Shown: in pieces, positions 12,397 through 13,488 of the stretch | Layout: each line of letters begins with the position of its first letter | Position numbering within the stretch: the first letter of the stretch is position 1 | From: an uncultured Oscillospiraceae bacterium | GTDB taxonomy: Bacteria > Bacillota > Clostridia > Oscillospirales > Oscillospiraceae | DNA length: 13,488 nt | Direction of reading: 5' to 3' | Assembly: GCA_905233785.1 (NCBI GenBank) | Contig: CAJOCV010000066.1 | Location: forward strand, 1 to 13,488 | Program-made: the position numbers and the translations under genes | Notes under the pieces: generated by a model | The model's input: the letters and a program-made list of their open reading frames with translations, nothing else | Told to the model about the DNA's origin: nothing | Databases searched by the model: none

Positions 12397-13488
12397 AGTA
12401 TGCCGCAGGCTTGCGTGGGCGTCGATCAGCCCTTCGCAGAGGGCATCGACGTCCTCCTGCGTCGTATCACGCGACAGACCGATGCGAATCGCGCCGTCGA
12501 TGGTTTTCGCGTCCAAACCAATGGCTTCAAGCACATGGCTCCGCCCGCCTTTCTTGCAGGCGGAGCTTTTTGATACATAGACCTCGCGCGCCTCGAGAAA
12601 GTTCATCAGCACCTCGCTGCGCCAGCCCGGGAGCGAGATGGAGAGAATGTGCGGCGCGGCGCTCGGAACGGTGCGAAGCTCCGGGATGGCGGCGGAAAGG
12701 CGATCCGCGATCTGCGCCTTATACCCGGACATCCGCGCGATATTCTCCCGCATCCCGGCTTTACCGAGCGTGCAGGCCGTGCCGAAGGCCGCGATCTGGG
12801 GCATGGCCTCGGTTCCGGCGCGCCGCCCGTCCTCCTGAGAGCCGCCGAGGATATAGGGCTTTAAACGCAGCCCGCTTCTGACATACAGCGCGCCGATCCC
12901 CTTTGGGGCGTGGATCTTATGCCCGCTGACGCTGACCATGTCCGCGCCGAGGCTCTTCGGCGTGAAGGGGACTTTGAGGAAAGCCTGCACCGCGTCGGTA
13001 TGCAGCAGCGCGGGAGAGCCCTGCTCCCGCAGGAGCTTCGATACGCCCGCGATGTCCGTGACCGCGCCGGTCTCGTTGTTGACGAGCATCAGCGACACGA
13101 GCACCGTGTCCGCCCGCAAGGCCGCCGCCACACGCTCGACCGGGATGGCGCCGCTGTGGTCGGGCTGGAGCCGCGTGACCTCAAAGCCGCGCGCTTCCAG
13201 TTCCTCGAGGCTTTTGCGGATCGCGTCATGCTCCACGGCGGAACTGATGATGTGTCTGCCCTTGCGCTTCATGGCCTCCGCGCCGGAGAGCAGCGCCCAG
13301 TTGTCGCTCTCTGAGCCGCAGGAGGTAAACACAAGCTCCTGCGTCTTGCAGCCGAGCGCGTCCGCGACCTGCCTGCGGCTTTGATCCAGCAGCTTTTTGG
13401 CCTCCCTGCCCAAGGTGTGGGTGGAGCTGGGGTTTCCGTAGATTTCGGTCATCGCTTTGACCGCTGCCTCCGCCGCCTCGGGGCAGAC
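12394..13488 (-). CDS. Cysteine desulfurase (NifS/IscS-like), N-terminus beyond the window
   Basis: PLP enzyme that takes sulfur from L-cysteine as an enzyme persulfide for Fe-S clusters or tRNA thiolation. 364 residues are visible; the reading frame is open to the right edge, and the usual YLDNAATT opening is missing, so only about 15-20 residues are cut off. The internal Met at 13452 (MTEIYGNPSSTH) is conserved family sequence, not the start. Counting from the first visible residue: GSESDNWAL (58-66), SSAVEHDAI (82-90, H87 stacks on PLP), PLP lysine K191 in SVSGHKIHAPKG, and the mobile loop SKSSACKKGGRSHVLEAIG with catalytic C311. The loop is shorter than in IscS and of the NifS-like clostridial type. 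A partner (iscU/nifU or thiI) is not visible; downstream is the convergent transporter gene, so iscS, nifS or a ThiI-partner role cannot be decided. Confidence 0.93.
   Translation of the reverse strand, partial: VCPEAAEAAVKAMTEIYGNPSSTHTLGREAKKLLDQSRRQVADALGCKTQELVFTSCGSESDNWALLSGAEAMKRKGRHIISSAVEHDAIRKSLEELEARGFEVTRLQPDHSGAIPVERVAAALRADTVLVSLMLVNNETGAVTDIAGVSKLLREQGSPALLHTDAVQAFLKVPFTPKSLGADMVSVSGHKIHAPKGIGALYVRSGLRLKPYILGGSQEDGRRAGTEAMPQIAAFGTACTLGKAGMRENIARMSGYKAQIADRLSAAIPELRTVPSAAPHILSISLPGWRSEVLMNFLEAREVYVSKSSACKKGGRSHVLEAIGLDAKTIDGAIRIGLSRDTTQEDVDALCEGLIDAHASLRHT

Noticed and set aside
13452..13452. Start codon of the desulfurase at 13452
   Set aside because: The Met belongs to the conserved MxxxYGNPSSxH motif, and the frame continues open to the window edge with family-like sequence (PEAAEAAVKA) before it.

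Overview
The window (13,488 bp, GC-rich) looks like chromosome from a gut-type clostridium of the Oscillospirales/Ruminococcaceae kind. The inference rests on three things: protein flavour (clostridial SerA, a 2-hydroxyacyl-CoA dehydratase system, AlaX with a DHHA1 domain, a DacF-like carboxypeptidase, a NifS-type desulfurase), Firmicutes-style AGGAGG ribosome binding sites with near-perfect sigma-A promoters, and palindromic intergenic repeats of a kind I recall from these genomes. No phage, transposase, CRISPR, rRNA or tRNA was seen.

Layout. Positions 1-3400 (minus strand) hold a radical 2-hydroxyacyl-CoA dehydratase locus. In transcription order it is a 403-aa subunit (GTG start), a 538-aa Trp-rich subunit, a 72-aa one-TM protein, a palindromic repeat, and the start of the ATPase activator, cut by the window edge. 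A textbook promoter (TTGACA-N17-TATAAT) precedes it. Positions 3521-7733 (minus) are a second unit, serC-serA-mtnN-alaX, also behind a TTGACA-N17-TATAAT promoter. Its first three genes overlap or touch, while alaX is separated by a hairpin repeat with perfect 10-bp ends. Positions 7734-8035 hold that promoter, a 22-bp terminator-like hairpin and a sequence resembling a decayed cobalamin riboswitch. Then come pgi (8036-9310), a hairpin-rich gap, a DacF-like D,D-carboxypeptidase (9525-10676), a 348-bp divergent gap, an AI-2E-family membrane protein on the plus strand (11025-12293), a 14-bp tandem repeat with an inverted copy at the convergent junction, and a cysteine desulfurase running off the right edge (12394-13488).

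How the genes work together. The SerC/SerA pair oxidises and transaminates 3-phosphoglycerate to phosphoserine; no serB is present. MtnN recycles the SAM by-products MTA/SAH, and AlaX removes serine or glycine misloaded on tRNA-Ala, which fits a serine-making operon. Pgi and DacF are separate housekeeping units. The dehydratase system is the least understood part: its two subunits and activator are recognisable, but its substrate is not, and the long aromatic subunit plus the small membrane protein do not match the characterised HgdAB, HadBC, LcdAB or FldBC systems I know. I regard it as the best candidate here for an undescribed system.
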